Positions 51,921-63,957 of a stretch of DNA of 64,000 bases are shown here, piece after piece (position 1 is the first letter of the stretch; every line of letters begins with the position of its first letter). The notes below the pieces were generated by a model, which had not been told where the DNA came from, did no database searches, and saw nothing but the letters and a program-made list of their open reading frames with translations. The DNA is from Panopea generosa (lineage: Eukaryota; Mollusca; Bivalvia; Adapedonta; Hiatellidae). Location of the stretch: the NCBI GenBank assembly GCA_029582155.1, contig CM055896.1:23188184-23252183 (forward strand), in the 5' to 3' direction. Position numbers and translations under genes: made by a program.

Positions 51921-52678
51921 GTGAGATATGTGGCACTCATGAGATATGTGGCACTCGTGAGGTATGTGGCACTCGTGAGATATGTGGCACTCGTGAGGTA
52001 TGTGGCACGTGGCACTCGTGAGATATGAGACACTCGTGAGATATGTGGCACTCGTGAGGTATGTGGCATGTGGCACTCATGAGATATGAGGCACTCGTGA
52101 GATATGTGGCACTCGTGAGGTATATGGCACGTGGCACTCGTGAGATATGAGGCACTCGTGAGATATGTGGCACTCGTAAGGTATGTGGCACGTGGCACTC
52201 GTGAGATATGTGGCACTCGTGAGATATGTGGCACTCGTGAGGTATGTGGCACGTGGCACTCGTGAGATACGAGGCACTCATGAGATATGTGGCACTCGTG
52301 AGATATTTGGCACTCGTGAGGTATGTGGCACTCGTGAGATATGTGACACTCTTGAAATATGTGGCACTCGTGAGGTATGTGGCACTCGTGGCACTCGTGA
52401 GGTATGTGGCACTCGTGAGGTATGTGGCACTCGTGAGATATGAGACACTCGTGAGCTATGTGACACTCGTTAGATATTTGGCACTCGTGAGGTATGTGGC
52501 ACTCGTGAGGTATGTGGCACTCGTGAGGTATGTGGCACTCGTGAGATATGTAGCAACACACTCGTGAGATATGTGGCAATTGTGAGGTATGTGGCACTCG
52601 TGAGATATGTGGCAACACACTCGTGACATATGTGGGACTCGTGAGATATGTGACAACACACTCGTGAGGTATGTGGCA
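51921..52678 (+). repeat. 18-bp minisatellite, about 40 copies
   Basis: The unit is GTGGCACTCGTGAGRTAT. Because 18 is a multiple of three, several frames on both strands stay open for up to 256 codons (HISRVPHTSR-type repeats). I treat these as artefacts, not genes. Confidence 0.95.
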
Positions 52679-53244
52679 ATGGGTTCAATCAAATTGTACA
52701 GTACCGGTTTCATTGTTCTCGACATTTAAAAGCTTACAAAGATAATTATATAAAGGCTGTCATTGCAAAGTGGAGTTCTTTAAAAAAAAGGGGAATACTC
52801 ACGAACACACATGCCACCACTGTGTAGCAACATTCAATCTGGAGGAAAGATTCAGTGAACACATCCGAAGGAAACACGAAGAACTGAGGCATAGTTGTTC
52901 CAAATATGGAAAGAGCTACTGTTGACGTTGCAGTTTCAATTCAGTCGCACATGCAGACTAGACCTAGCATTTTCTGAGTTTCAGCTTAATTAGACAGAAC
53001 TTTGAAGTGTTGTTTTGTTTTTAATTTGGTTTCTGGTATGACTTTATGTGAATACCACAGATTATTTTTGATTACTACTGATTATTTGTGATCTGTGATA
53101 ACTACTCACTATTTGAGTGACAACTTTGTAATAGTGATATCTAGGCTACTGGTTATCTATGATTCTCAATGAATGTATGTGTTCACTACTATTTATATGT
53201 TATTTTGTGATAACCACTGAATATTTTGTATCTATGATAACCCG

Positions 53245-53310
53245 GCATTGATTACCTCGGGTCGAACGGCCAACAATTTATCCACAACGCTACCAGCCCG
53301 CTTTGATTAT
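53245..53310 (-). mobile_element. Degraded tRNA-like SINE head
   Basis: On the minus strand, GCGGGCTGGTAGCGTTGTGG resembles an A box region and GCCGTTCGACCCGAGG a B box, close to SINE family B. The body is not recognisable. Confidence 0.4.
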
Positions 53311-53993
53311 CTGGGATATTAATATTTAATTACAAACGAAACCTCTGATTACCAGTCATTCTATGAGCTTTTATTGAGCATCCGTTGTTAATTACTAAAT
53401 TTATGTAATAATTTATTTTTTACACTAATTACAAATGATTTGATTATACTTCTTTTGAAAAAGTTGATTAGTAGAGTTATTTTATTGAACAAAGAATTCA
53501 ATTATATTTGATGGTATCCGACTAGCTCTTTATTGTTTTTCTCAAAACTGAAAACAACACCTACATTCTACGTAATTAAAATGAGTGAATTTTTATGAAA
53601 ACGCCTGTTTCAACATATTAATATAGGTTACATGTTGTATCTAGTTTTATTGTTGGTGAAACACATAATAATTAATATGAGTAGAACCACAATTTCTTTC
53701 CGCTTACTGACACATTTTTTACATGCAATGACAGGATATAAAAACTACCTTCTCCAATCACCTAATAAATGATTTTTGTTATTGTTTGAATCAAATAGTA
53801 TAAATGTACAAATATATAAAGGCTAATTTGCATGCTTTGTTAAACTGAGTGTTTGTCACAAGAATTTATACATAGTAATTTGTAATATTATATTGTAATG
53901 TTTTAAATGTTGTTGCAGAAGGCCATATTGAAAATATGTGTACCTTGAATTAAATTGTATTATGTCATAATGTGTTACCTTTTATAAATAAAG

Positions 53994-54133
<140 letters not shown>

Positions 54134-55075
54134 CGTCATCTTTAGCACATGACAGGTAATAACGCCATCCTCAACACAGGACAGGTAATAACGCAATCTT
54201 CAACACATGACAGGTAATAACGCCATCTTTAGCACATGGCAGGTGATAACGCCATCTTCAACACATGACAGGTAATAACGCAATCTTCAAAACATGGCAG
54301 GTGATAACGTCATCTTCAACACATGGCAGGTGATAACGCCATTTTCAACGCATGACAGGTAATAACGCAATCTTCAACACATGACAGGTAATAACGCCAT
54401 CTTCAACACATAACAGGTAATATCGCCATCAACAGACATGGCAGGTAATAACGCCATCTTCAGCATATGACAGGTAATAACGCCATCTTCAGCACATGAC
54501 AGGTAATAACGCCATCTTCAGCACATGGCAAGTGATAACGCCATCTTCAGCACATGACAGGTAATAACGCCATCTTCAAAACATGGCAGTTGATAACGTC
54601 ATCTTCAACACATGGCAGGTGATAACGCCATCTTCAACACATGACAGGTAATAACGCCATCTTCAAAACATGGCAGGTGATAACGCCATCTTCAAAACAT
54701 GGCAGGTGATAACGTCATCTTCAACACATGGCAGGTGATAATGCCATCTTCAACGCATGACAGGTAATAACGCCATCTTCAACACATGGCAGGTAATAAC
54801 GCCATCTTCAGCACATGGCAGGTGATAACGCCATCTTCAACACATGACAGGTAAAAACGCCATCTTCAACACTTGTTAGGTTATAACGCCATCTTCAACA
54901 CATGACAGGTAATAACGCCATCTTCAGCACATGACAGGTAATAACGCCATCTTCAACACATGACAGGTAATAACGCCATCTTCAACACCTGACAGGTAAT
55001 AACGCCATCTTCAACAAATGACAGGTAATAACGCCATCTTCAGCACATGACAGGTAATGACACAATTTTCAAAAC
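54134..55075 (+). repeat. 29-bp minisatellite, about 32 copies
   Basis: The unit is GACAGGTAATAACGCCATCT plus TCAACACAT, with point variants (GGCAGGTGAT, TTCAGCAC, TTCAAAAC). Confidence 0.95.
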
Positions 55076-55436
55076 ATGCCACGCTATGTGTTGAAAATGG
55101 CGTTTAATCCTATAAAAACGTATAATGTTTTTTAATGTATTATTTAATATTGTTTTGACATGGTCAGATATGATGAGTAATGTTCAATAATAATTGTAAC
55201 CCATCACATGTAAAAGAAACCTGCCCAGACCAGTTGGTATACCATCTATTAATGATACAATATTCCGTTTAACACTTAGCTTTATATGAGTAGGATCCAG
55301 TTAAGAATTCATGACTACTCACATGCTATATAAAGGACATATTTATAAACCCATTGGATCATATAGATACAGTGAATTCATATATATATATATATATACG
55401 GGTTATATATATAACCCATTGGATCATATAGATATT

Positions 55437-56740
55437 CGGATTTCGGATTTTTTTTAAATCGTTGTTTTATTTTTTTAACAAATCAATTCAATAAAAAATA
55501 AGTTTATAATAATAAATAACACACTTTTGCCGGGTTGATTCTTCAATATAACGAGTATACTCACCAGACGGTGATTCAAAATGTCCAGTTGGGGATTCGC
55601 CGATAATCGCTACCAACCAGCTGCCAGTTGGGGATTCGGATTTTTTTTTAAATCGCTGTTTTATTATTTTAACATATCAATTCAATAAAGAAAAGAAGTT
55701 TAGAATAATAATAACACCAATGGTGGTTTGGTTCTTCAATAAAACGAATATACTCACAAGACGGTTATTCAAAATGGCAAATTTGGGAATCGTTTTTTTT
55801 TTCAAATCGATATTTGTTTTCGAAAACAAATCAATTCTATAGAAAAAACAGTTCATAACAATAAATAAACACCGTTCCCGCGCTGTTCCTTCAATACCAT
55901 GAGTATATTCACCAGGAGGCGATTAAAAATTTCCAGTTGGGTATTCGCGGCGAATCGCCAACTACTAACCAGCTGCCAGTTGGGGATTCGGATTTTTTTT
56001 TAAATCGTTGTTTTATTTTTTTATCAATTCGATAAAAAATAAGTTTGTAATAATAAAAAACATACTTTTGCCAGGTTGGTTCTTCAATATAACGAGTATA
56101 CTCACCAGACGGTGATTCAAAATGTCCAGTTTGGGATTCGCCGCGAATCGCCAACTACCAACCAGCTGCCAGTTGGGCATTTGGATTTTTTTTTTAAATC
56201 GCTGTTTTATTATTTCAACATATTAATTCAATAAAGAAAACAGGTTTAGGATAATAATTACACCAATGGTGGTTTGGTTCTTCAATAAAACGAATATACT
56301 CACAAGACGGTTATTCAAAATGGCAAATTTGGGATTCTTTTTTTTTTCAAATCGATATTTGTTTTCGAAAACAAATCAATTCTATAGAAAAACAGTTCAT
56401 AACAATAAAAAAACACCGTTCCCGCGCTGTTCCTTCAATACCATGAGTATATTCACCAGGAGGCGTTTCAAAATTTCCAGTTGGGTATTCGCGGCGAATC
56501 GCCAACTACCAACCAGTTGCCAGTTGGGGATTCGGATTTTTTTTGAAATCGTTGTTTTATTTTTTTAATAAATCAATTCAATTAAAAATAAGTTTATAAT
56601 GATAAAAACACACTTTTGCCGGGTTGGTTCTTCAATATAATGATTATACTCACCAGACGGCGATTCAAAATGTCCAGTTGGGGATTCGCCGCGAATCGCC
56701 AACTACCAACCAGCTGCCAGTTGGGGATTCAGATTTTATA
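55437..56740 (+). repeat. ~543-bp higher-order repeat, about 2.4 copies
   Basis: GAGTATACTCACCAGACGGT recurs near 55,553, 56,095 and (diverged) 56,641. Inside each unit, CAGTTGGGGATTCGGATTTT-type sub-repeats alternate at about 187 and 355 bp. Confidence 0.75.
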
Positions 56741-56885
56741 TTTATTTACATTTATTATTGATTATATTTTTAAACATATTAACACAAGTAAAATATGTAA
56801 ATGAAATAGTAATTATAATAACGAATCTGAATCCCCAACTGGCAGCTGGTCGGTAGTTGGTTATTCGAATCCCCAACTACCAACT
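56680..56885. repeat. Inverted repeat closing the 543-bp array
   Basis: AACCAGCTGCCAGTTGGGGA at 56709-56728 is inverted as TCCCCAACTGGCAGCTGG at 56831-56848, with about 100 bp of AT-rich sequence between. It could form a cruciform. Confidence 0.75.
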
Positions 56886-57005
56886 GCGAACTACCTTCTA
56901 ACTTTACAGTCATTTGATATTGTATCTATGGTTTGCATTGTAGCTAGGCGCACTCGTCGTAGTCTGGTCTGAACATTTATGTCTTGGTTATTCACAAATA
57001 ATTAT

Positions 57006-57006
<1 letters not shown>

Positions 57007-57098
<92 letters not shown>
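57007..57098 (+). repeat. (CA)n microsatellite
   Basis: About 46 CA units with one interruption at 57,061. It abuts the inverted relative of the 37.8-kb block. Confidence 0.95.
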
Positions 57099-57104
<6 letters not shown>

Positions 57105-57900
57105 AAAGTATGTAAATTAAGTTGACTTTATTCTAGATTTGTGTGTTTCTTTGTCCGTCTTTTTTGTCTTTCCATATCTGTGTGTTCTGATATAACAGAT
57201 TTAATTTAATATTTTAATTAAATATTACAACTTCTATATTTGTTTTATTGAATTCGTAATTATGTACATTAATATGATTTATTATAGTATATTTGTGTGT
57301 CTGTGTCCCTCTTTGCATGTCTTTGCGTGTCTTTGCCCGTATTTGCGTGTCTTTGTGCGTCTTTGTATTATTTATTCTATCTTAGAACCAGATATCTCCC
57401 GAATCAGGTCTATTAACCACCAATGAAAAAGCAGGGTTTCCCTGTCTGTCCCACAATTCATAGCAATTGAACACGTACTAAACTGTGACATCATTCAAAC
57501 TTTCAGTTCAAGCAACTGACCATCCAACATGCTCAAATGTGACTTTAACGGACCCAACCGGAAGGGCTTAGTCCGTTCGACAGACTTAGCATTTAGTAGG
57601 ACCCTTAACCCTCCCGTTAAATAGCAATGTTATGAAAGCCACATTTGACCACGTTAATTGGTCAGATACCTTAACTGAAAGTTTGAATGACGTCACATTT
57701 TGTAAGTGTTCAATTGCTATGCATTGTGGGAGAGGCATAGAATTCCCTGATTTTTCAATTTGTGGTTAATATACCTGATTATGGAGATATCAAGTACAAG
57801 TAGTGCAAATATTTCATATTAAGTTTTAGGGCATTATAGTCCAGAATACGCCATTAAATAATACAATATCTTATATTCCGAAAATTACAAATTTATGGTA

Positions 57901-58101
57901 CACAGGTAAAAATGCCACGTATGTTTAATATATGTTGGGCAAAACATATGTTGTACTATTCCTATGAATAACGTACGTTTTAACCATGTGTTGAACATAC
58001 GTTAAACGTACGGCAGAAACATATGTTAAACGCGCGTGGTACTATTTATATCAGAATTTACGTTAAACGTACGTTTAACATGGGTGGCATTTTTACCAGT
58101 G
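57901..58101. mobile_element. Small TA-flanked MITE
   Basis: The ends CACAGGTAAAAATGCCAC and, inverted, CACTGGTAAAAATGCCAC bound 201 bp with TA outside each. The interior is rich in partly inverted AACGTACGTT/ACATATGTT words, so it is largely palindromic. Confidence 0.8.
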
Positions 58102-58127
58102 TAGGCCTAGACAGACTTTTTTAAATT

Positions 58128-58373
58128 GTGCGGGAAGATGTACTGAATGACAGGCATATTATATTCCGCGACCCAGACGAAGAGTTAATTGTGATGACGT
58201 GTGCAAAGCAGATACCCGCGCTAAACTTGTTCAACAACTCCCAAGGCACAAATTATATCATTTTTCAACGACATGGAGAGCGGTATGTCCGTCATAAAAA
58301 ACAGGAAATAAACACCACGTGGCTTCTCTTCAGACCAACCTGCACGATAGCAAAACGAAGTCTCTTCAAGTAA
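58128..58373 (+). other. Unassigned small ORF, 81 codons
   Basis: The frame begins MREDVLNDRHIIFRDPDEEL. I recognise no family. It lies just right of the MITE, with no upstream acceptor I would trust. It could be chance or an orphan exon. Confidence 0.15.
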
Positions 58374-58536
58374 AAATGGTAATATTTTAAAATTCAGCTC
58401 GCTTTTGCTGAACAATTTTCGCAGGTTTTAACGAGGTTTCGTTTTCTTTCTTTTTTTCTCTCGAGATGGTAGACAATTATTATTATTGTTTTACAGTTCT
58501 AGAGTGATAACTCAGTGTTTTGTTCAGTTTTGGAGA

Positions 58537-58752
58537 ATGACCTTTAAAATCAAGTTTCTAATATTTATGCTGTATTTATCCAATTTGTATTTTCATTATG
58601 TAAACACTATGGTTACGGACAAACTGAGGAATCCTGAACCATCTGTGGACGAGCTGTCACGGAGCTCAATGAACCATTTAAATGGTGTTTTGATGAGAAG
58701 AAAAAATAACATAAAATTAAGCAGTGGGGAAAAGTCGCCTATGAAAAAGTGA
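58537..58752 (+). other. Small ORF with signal-peptide-like start
   Basis: It begins MTFKIKFLIFMLYLSNLYFH, a hydrophobic stretch after two Lys, followed by a charged region (TDKLRNPEPSVDELSRSS) ending SGEKSPMKK and a stop. The sequence AAAAAGTGAGG at the end could also be a donor site, making this a first coding exon. No family is recognised. Confidence 0.25.
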
Positions 58753-58919
58753 GGGGACATTTTCTGATAAAATTCAGCTAACGATATCATTTTGAGAATG
58801 AAACTGTTACAACAAACTAAAAGCAGGATTACAATGTTTGGTTAGGGGTGGGCGTAGATAAGATGAACATTTAGATAGTTTACTACGCCTAGCATTACAA
58901 TAAAGCTAAACTGAAACGA

Positions 58920-59100
58920 AGCAGATTACAGTGTATCACACAGAGCATGATGCATGTGCCTGACGACCGTAGTGCTGTTTGCCTGTATGTATTCTCACAC
59001 GTAAATGGCAGATTACAGTGTATCAAACAGAGCATGATGCATGTGCCTGACGACCGTAGTGCTGTTTGCCTGTATGTATTCTCACACGTAAATGGCAGAT
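58920..59100 (+). repeat. Near-exact 87-bp tandem duplication
   Basis: GCAGATTACAGTGTATCA...TCTCACACGTAAATG occurs twice in a row (units start at 58921 and 59008) with only one or two base differences, so it is recent. Confidence 0.9.
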
Positions 59101-59109
59101 TCAAATAAA

Positions 59110-60140
59110 CTTATGCATAATGTGAATGTGCAGTTAACATACGCGTAGGTCATTGGAAACTGGTCAAATGATTGACTGCTAGAACCATATTGTATTGACC
59201 GAAAGACCGGTTTCCATTTGCTAACACTTAACTAATAATGTCAGGCTGGGCTTCGCGGCATGTTGACATTCAAACAAAAAGGATCAAGATAATTCAACAA
59301 TAGGCTATTTTCTTTTTTATCGACTGTTTAAGAAACGTAGCGAATACTCGAAACTCTCACAGTTGGATTCTTTAGCTGACAATGGGTTTTAGGCATTCCA
59401 TTGCAGAGTTAGTTCACAATGGAATAAAATTTGATTTTGTTCTGACATTGTATTTTAGACATTTTACAGTAGATGTAACAGCAAGCTGATTTCACCACAG
59501 AACTACATTTTTTTTCTGGTATTGTATTTTAGATATTGTACCGTAAACGTAGAAGCAAACTGGTTTCCCCATTGGTCTACGTATTTTTTAATCAACTGTT
59601 GTATTGAAGACATCGTATCGTAGACTTTACTGCAAGTTGGTTTCAATATTGTAGCGTAGACATAGCAAATTATGTTACGTCATGGGATTAAACAAAGGTT
59701 TCTATTCGATCTGACATGGTAGTGTAGCAGTCATCGAAGTTAATGAGGGCGGGTGTCACGTGTAACATGGTAGAGTATCTAATCAGGCATTTGATTAAAT
59801 ACAAAATAAAGTTCGGGTTAAAGGGCTGTTTCCACAATAACTAAAATTGTATTTGATTTAATTAAAAAAGTATTAACGCAAATGAGTAAGACGTTAATTC
59901 CAGACCACGTCTATTTCTTACTTATTTTTTTATTTTGATTTCTATTACTTGAATAAAATCGTTTTATTGACGTTGTGAGTTTGTCATATGCTTAAAAAGT
60001 TCAAGGAATTTAGTAGATTTTTTGCATTGAAAGATAGTGCTGTGTTTCTGTTACATTTAGTTCATGAATTCGAATCAGCTCATGTTCAGAAAATGTAATC
60101 CAAGGATTATATGCAGCAGAATAGACAGAAATATATTAGA
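59110..60140. other. Intergenic stretch, nothing recognised
   Basis: AT-rich sequence between the 87-bp duplication and the PEBP 3' end. I see no ORF of note, no inverted ends and no SINE. Confidence 0.4.
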
Positions 60141-60164
60141 ACACACAACTTCTTGGACGTGGAC

Positions 60165-60170
60165 TTTATT
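60165..60170 (-). terminator. Probable polyadenylation signal of the PEBP gene
   Basis: TTTATT on the plus strand reads AATAAA on the minus strand, about 111 bases past the PEBP stop codon. Cleavage would be expected near 60,140-60,155. This is inferred from position and motif only. Confidence 0.55.
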
Positions 60171-60280
60171 ATTGTCACTAATAAATGATACAGTTTCGCC
60201 ATTTTATACACAACATCAGACTGTATAACATAACAGCAAAATAAACTAGTGTATACAGAATATTGAACGCAAATCAAGCG

Positions 60281-63200
60281 CTAGCCAATTACAGCAACGC
60301 AGTCTGCAGGAAAGCCCGGTTGACCAGCACATTGAGTTGCAACAGTTGTTGGACTCCGAACTACGCTTCTATATAAAACATAATCATCTTTTGTAGAACG
60401 GAACCAGCTCGCTCCGACCAGGACGAGATTCAAATCATTCACAGCCCTGTTGATGTCATATAGGCACCTGCAATATATGAAAACAACATATGAACCGATA
60501 GACGGATTAACGTTTTTCGGACACCCGAGGTCCGCAAATTTCAGGGGCAAGGTCGACCAAATTCAGGTTGTTTTAAGCTAAAGAAACTTTGTCATTAAGC
60601 AATATTTTGTTAAACCCTGTTGAAAACTGGACCGTACGTCCCTCCCTTTACCCGCCAGTTAATTATTTCCACAGTATGCTTTCTTGACCATCTTCGACGA
60701 TAGCCTTACATAAAAACAAACGTGCAGAAAAAAAACAGTCAAGAAGTGAGAATCGGTTGGCTGAACCAAACACAATCCGACAACGGTGTAAATAACTTAA
60801 GTCATTATAAACACCATGTAGGTATTTGTAAAAACAACAACACACATCTAGTATAACATGGCAACAATATACAAGCAGTCCAATGAAATACTAAAGAAAT
60901 CCTACTAGTCCGATTGTTTTAAACAAATCAAACAGAAACATTTGTTTTCAAAGAAGAAATTGCCAAGATGTTTGTTTTTCAGAGAATCACGTGTATACAT
61001 ACATTCCCTATAATTTTGCAGGGTTGGAACATACTAGTAATCAATCTCATTAAAATTAGATAAACTTTTAAGCTCCCATAAAGTGCATAGAGTATAGAGG
61101 CTTAAAGTTGATCTAATTTTAATTAGATTGGCACATATCTGAATCGAATATGTCAAGGAATCAGATATACATACTTATATTAGACTAAGCAAATAGGTAA
61201 ACAAGACATATTATAGTATACGACAGCGTTAGTGGTCGTCGTGATTTGTTTTATTGAAGATTGCTTCAATATAATTATATAATATATGAAAGTGATTTAT
61301 ATATATTTTTCTTTTTCTACCGAACTGTTAGACTCATATTGGAGTTATGTCGCATTTTCTGTTCAAATGACCACAGAAATGGGGAGCAATTGATCCAACT
61401 TCAAGTTTGATGGGAAATGATTAATAATCCTGTTAACATTTATCTGTTAAGATCAACTATGACACAGAGTCATAAAATAGTTTTACTCTTAGTAACAACG
61501 GTATTTTTCTGTACCTGCCCGCAACCCTACCACTGCAATTTCCAGCATATGACGTCATTTGATTAGCATTGATTGAACCCTGTTGTTTGTAGAGTAGAAA
61601 ATAGTAATAGTGAGCAGAATCAGGCGGGAAGGGGCCTCTCCAGTCTTGAACCTCATCACCTTAAATAACCAAACACATTATAGTAATTAAGTTTTCTACC
61701 CAGTTAGTGGACAATCCGTGGTCCAAGGCGCTATCGTCAAACTTATCTCTCAAATCTGCGGTCATGGGTTCGACCAAGCTAGGTCCAAAACTTTATGTGA
61801 TGTCCAATGTTTGCCAGTATATGAAGTCTTACTCCACGTATAAAACTGGACGTACCATATACAACTGTCATCTGTTGAAAATGGCATTAACCTTTATTCA
61901 GTAAACTATCCAATCAGTTTGCCTTGTTGTTTATTGTTTGCATTAATGTATTATTTCCTTAAAAGAAAAGTTAAGTAGAACTTTTAATAATAATGATTGT
62001 AAACAAAAACTGTCGGGAATGGTGAGATTTTGTGGGAGAATTGTGTAGGTCCTTGGTTGTACCTTACAGACAACTGTACAATAAATTTACCGATTACTTG
62101 ACACTTTTCATTTACAAATTGTTGAGAATAGTCTCATTTTGTAAGAGAGTTTCACTTTGCAAAGAAATAGAATTGATTTATATTCCCAAGATGAACAGAA
62201 GTTAAGATAAACACGATATTTTGTGAGGTTTTGACTGGAAAGAAGTGCTTTCACAAAACTCTCAGTTTCTTTGCCTCTTGTTTATGCCAAAGTGATACAG
62301 ACAATTAGACAGATAAATGATAAATTTACCGTTTGTTTTAATGTAATATTAAATATATATTGATTGACTTTGACTCATGGACATTTAGACTGCGTTAACA
62401 AACCTTTGTGGATAAGATTAAAGGCACCCATTCGAGAACTTAACGTGCCCAAACGACAATTTTGTATATCGTAAGAAATCACTTTCCAGTCATTATAGTA
62501 ACGAACTTAACAATAATTTTCATATATTACCCGATATATTTAGGGTGTTAAGTGGCACATGTATTTTCTGTTTAACGGTTTTGAACGCAGTCCTGGTCGG
62601 AATGATGTTCACAAAATGATGCATATGAATTTGTTCATAGTGTTTACATATGATCGGCTTTTTTCATTTGGGGTTCGCTAAATTTGCACGTGTCACTGTA
62701 ACATGTAATTTCATATCTTATGAACTTTCACCTGTAGTGAAATTGCCATCCACGATGTTGACCTTCAGCTGATGTACCAGCGGGTGAGATTCATTGGCCA
62801 CAGCAGGGATAGGTACGTCCGGATCAACTGCAATCAGTGTGTACATGTCACCTAAAATGTAAATAATGACACAAATCTTTGGTTTACAATACTCTTGTGA
62901 CCAGCGTGTGTAAGATTAGGATACATACTTTTGCATACAAAGCACTAGTTTTTTCACTGAACCAAGCAATTGCTTTATATAGTTGTACCACTGTACTTGA
63001 AATCATAAAACTCAAACTATAATAATTCATAAATTAAGGCATTTTACTGACCCCCAACTTATTTGAAGAAAAACTGATAGGTCTAGCAATGTAGTGATCC
63101 TCGTCCATTTATAGTTACCTTATCTTTTCTGTAGATTTGACGCTATTCTGCTGAAATTTGGGGACACTAATCAACATGACTGTGAACATGCGCATATTCT

Positions 63201-63957
63201 CATTATGATCGCATATTTTTCTGTACTGATTCCTCTCTTATGCAAATTATGGAAGTTAATTACCCCAACGTGGAGCGCGTGGTCCAGCGGTAGAGCACCG
63301 CACCCATGATCGGAGGGTCGTGGGTTTGATCCTCCGCTACGGCTATGTGTGGTGTCCTTCAGCAAGACACTTTTCCGCATATGCTTAGTACTGGTTCTAA
63401 CCAGGAAGACTTCGAGCGTGATTTGCCTAAGTTGTAAGAACTTGTTTCACAATCGAAGTAAAATAAATAAGTTTAAACTAAACTAATTACCCCACGTATT
63501 GTGACGGCCCTTACTGTCGTACACGTATCTATTTTGCCAATGGGTAAATCTTTTGTAAATGATTGAAAGACATCAGTTTTCGTATATGCCTGGTCACACA
63601 CATGTAGGATAAAAAGTGTAACTTTTTTATATTTATTTTCACCAATGTTTGTCGTATGATAGAAAAAGGTCCAAGACGATATCCAAATTTTGTATTTTAT
63701 CATTATATGTGTACACACATTTCAAAACTAGGAATAAAAGGTTATTACACTACTCGTAATCAATAGCTGACTTTTAGTTTAGAAGGTGTCGTGGCATTCA
63801 AGGCTTAATATACAAACGCTGGGGTTTACCTGTAAATATATTGCTGCTTGGGACAGGACCTAGCTTTTGAAATGTAACAGATTGTTTGCTGTCAGTCCTG
63901 GTTTCAACAGTCGGCAACAATTCATTTCCTATAGGGTTCACGGTTACCGTTTTTCCT
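60281..63957 (-). CDS. PEBP-family protein (phosphatidylethanolamine-binding protein-like), last four exons, partial at 5' end
   Basis: The exons are 63957-63830, 62851-62732, 61659-61515 and 60467-60281 (stop TAG at 60283-60281), with matching phases and GT-AG introns of about 1 kb. About 192 residues are visible. The PEBP core is clear: NPIGNELLPTVE, YTLIAVDPDVP (the DPDxP ligand-pocket motif), HPLVHQLKVNIVDG, then WRGPFPPDSAHYYYFLLYKQ. The usual GxHR signature reads SAHYYY here: the His and a following Tyr are kept, but the Arg is not. Four cysteines near the C-terminus (NCSGR, RCLYD, QCAGQPGFPADC) suggest disulfides and a secreted protein. Any signal peptide would be in the missing 5' exons. 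PEBP proteins bind lipids or act as kinase or protease regulators; the exact role here is unknown. Confidence 0.88.
61710..61830 (+). mobile_element. Degraded tRNA-derived SINE in a PEBP intron
   Basis: CGTGGTCCAAGGCGCTATCG and CATGGGTTCGACCAAGC are spaced like A and B boxes. The body is not clearly of family A, B or C. Confidence 0.4.
63268..63483 (+). mobile_element. tRNA-derived SINE, family A, intact copy
   Basis: The head has GCGTGGTCCAGCGGTAGAGC (A box) and GTGGGTTTGATCCTCC (B box). The body GTGGTGTCCTTCAGCAAGAC, TTAGTACTGGTTCTAACC leads to the tail CAATCGAAGTAAAATAAATA. TAATTACCCCA flanks both sides (63257-63267, 63484-63494). It lies in a PEBP intron and is the reference for three other fragments in this window. 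Confidence 0.9.

Larger units (their letters stand above)
48772..52920 (+). pseudogene. C2H2 zinc-finger coding relic, split by a transposon
   Basis: An acceptor-like TTTTTCTTTTGACAG at 48771 opens a frame with CVQLLDISDVLEETVFVCDC and GYKASDRSNFRRHIKLHMPV, a C2H2-like finger with one residue missing between the cysteines. A 2885-bp transposon follows at 48,907. A second piece at 52,757-52,915 reads CHCKVEFFKKKGNTHEHTCH and HCVATFNLEERFSEHIRRKH, a proper CxxC-x12-H-x4-H finger, then CSKYGKSYC and a stop. It could be a dead gene or a gene whose exons I cannot fully connect. Confidence 0.5.

Noticed and set aside
51848..52725. Long open frames on both strands, up to 256 codons, with HISRVPHTSR-type repeats
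   Set aside because: They are a product of an 18-bp minisatellite whose length is a multiple of three; several frames on both strands are open at once.
63268..63345. Possible real tRNA gene
   Set aside because: It is the head of a SINE with an 11-bp target duplication around the whole element.
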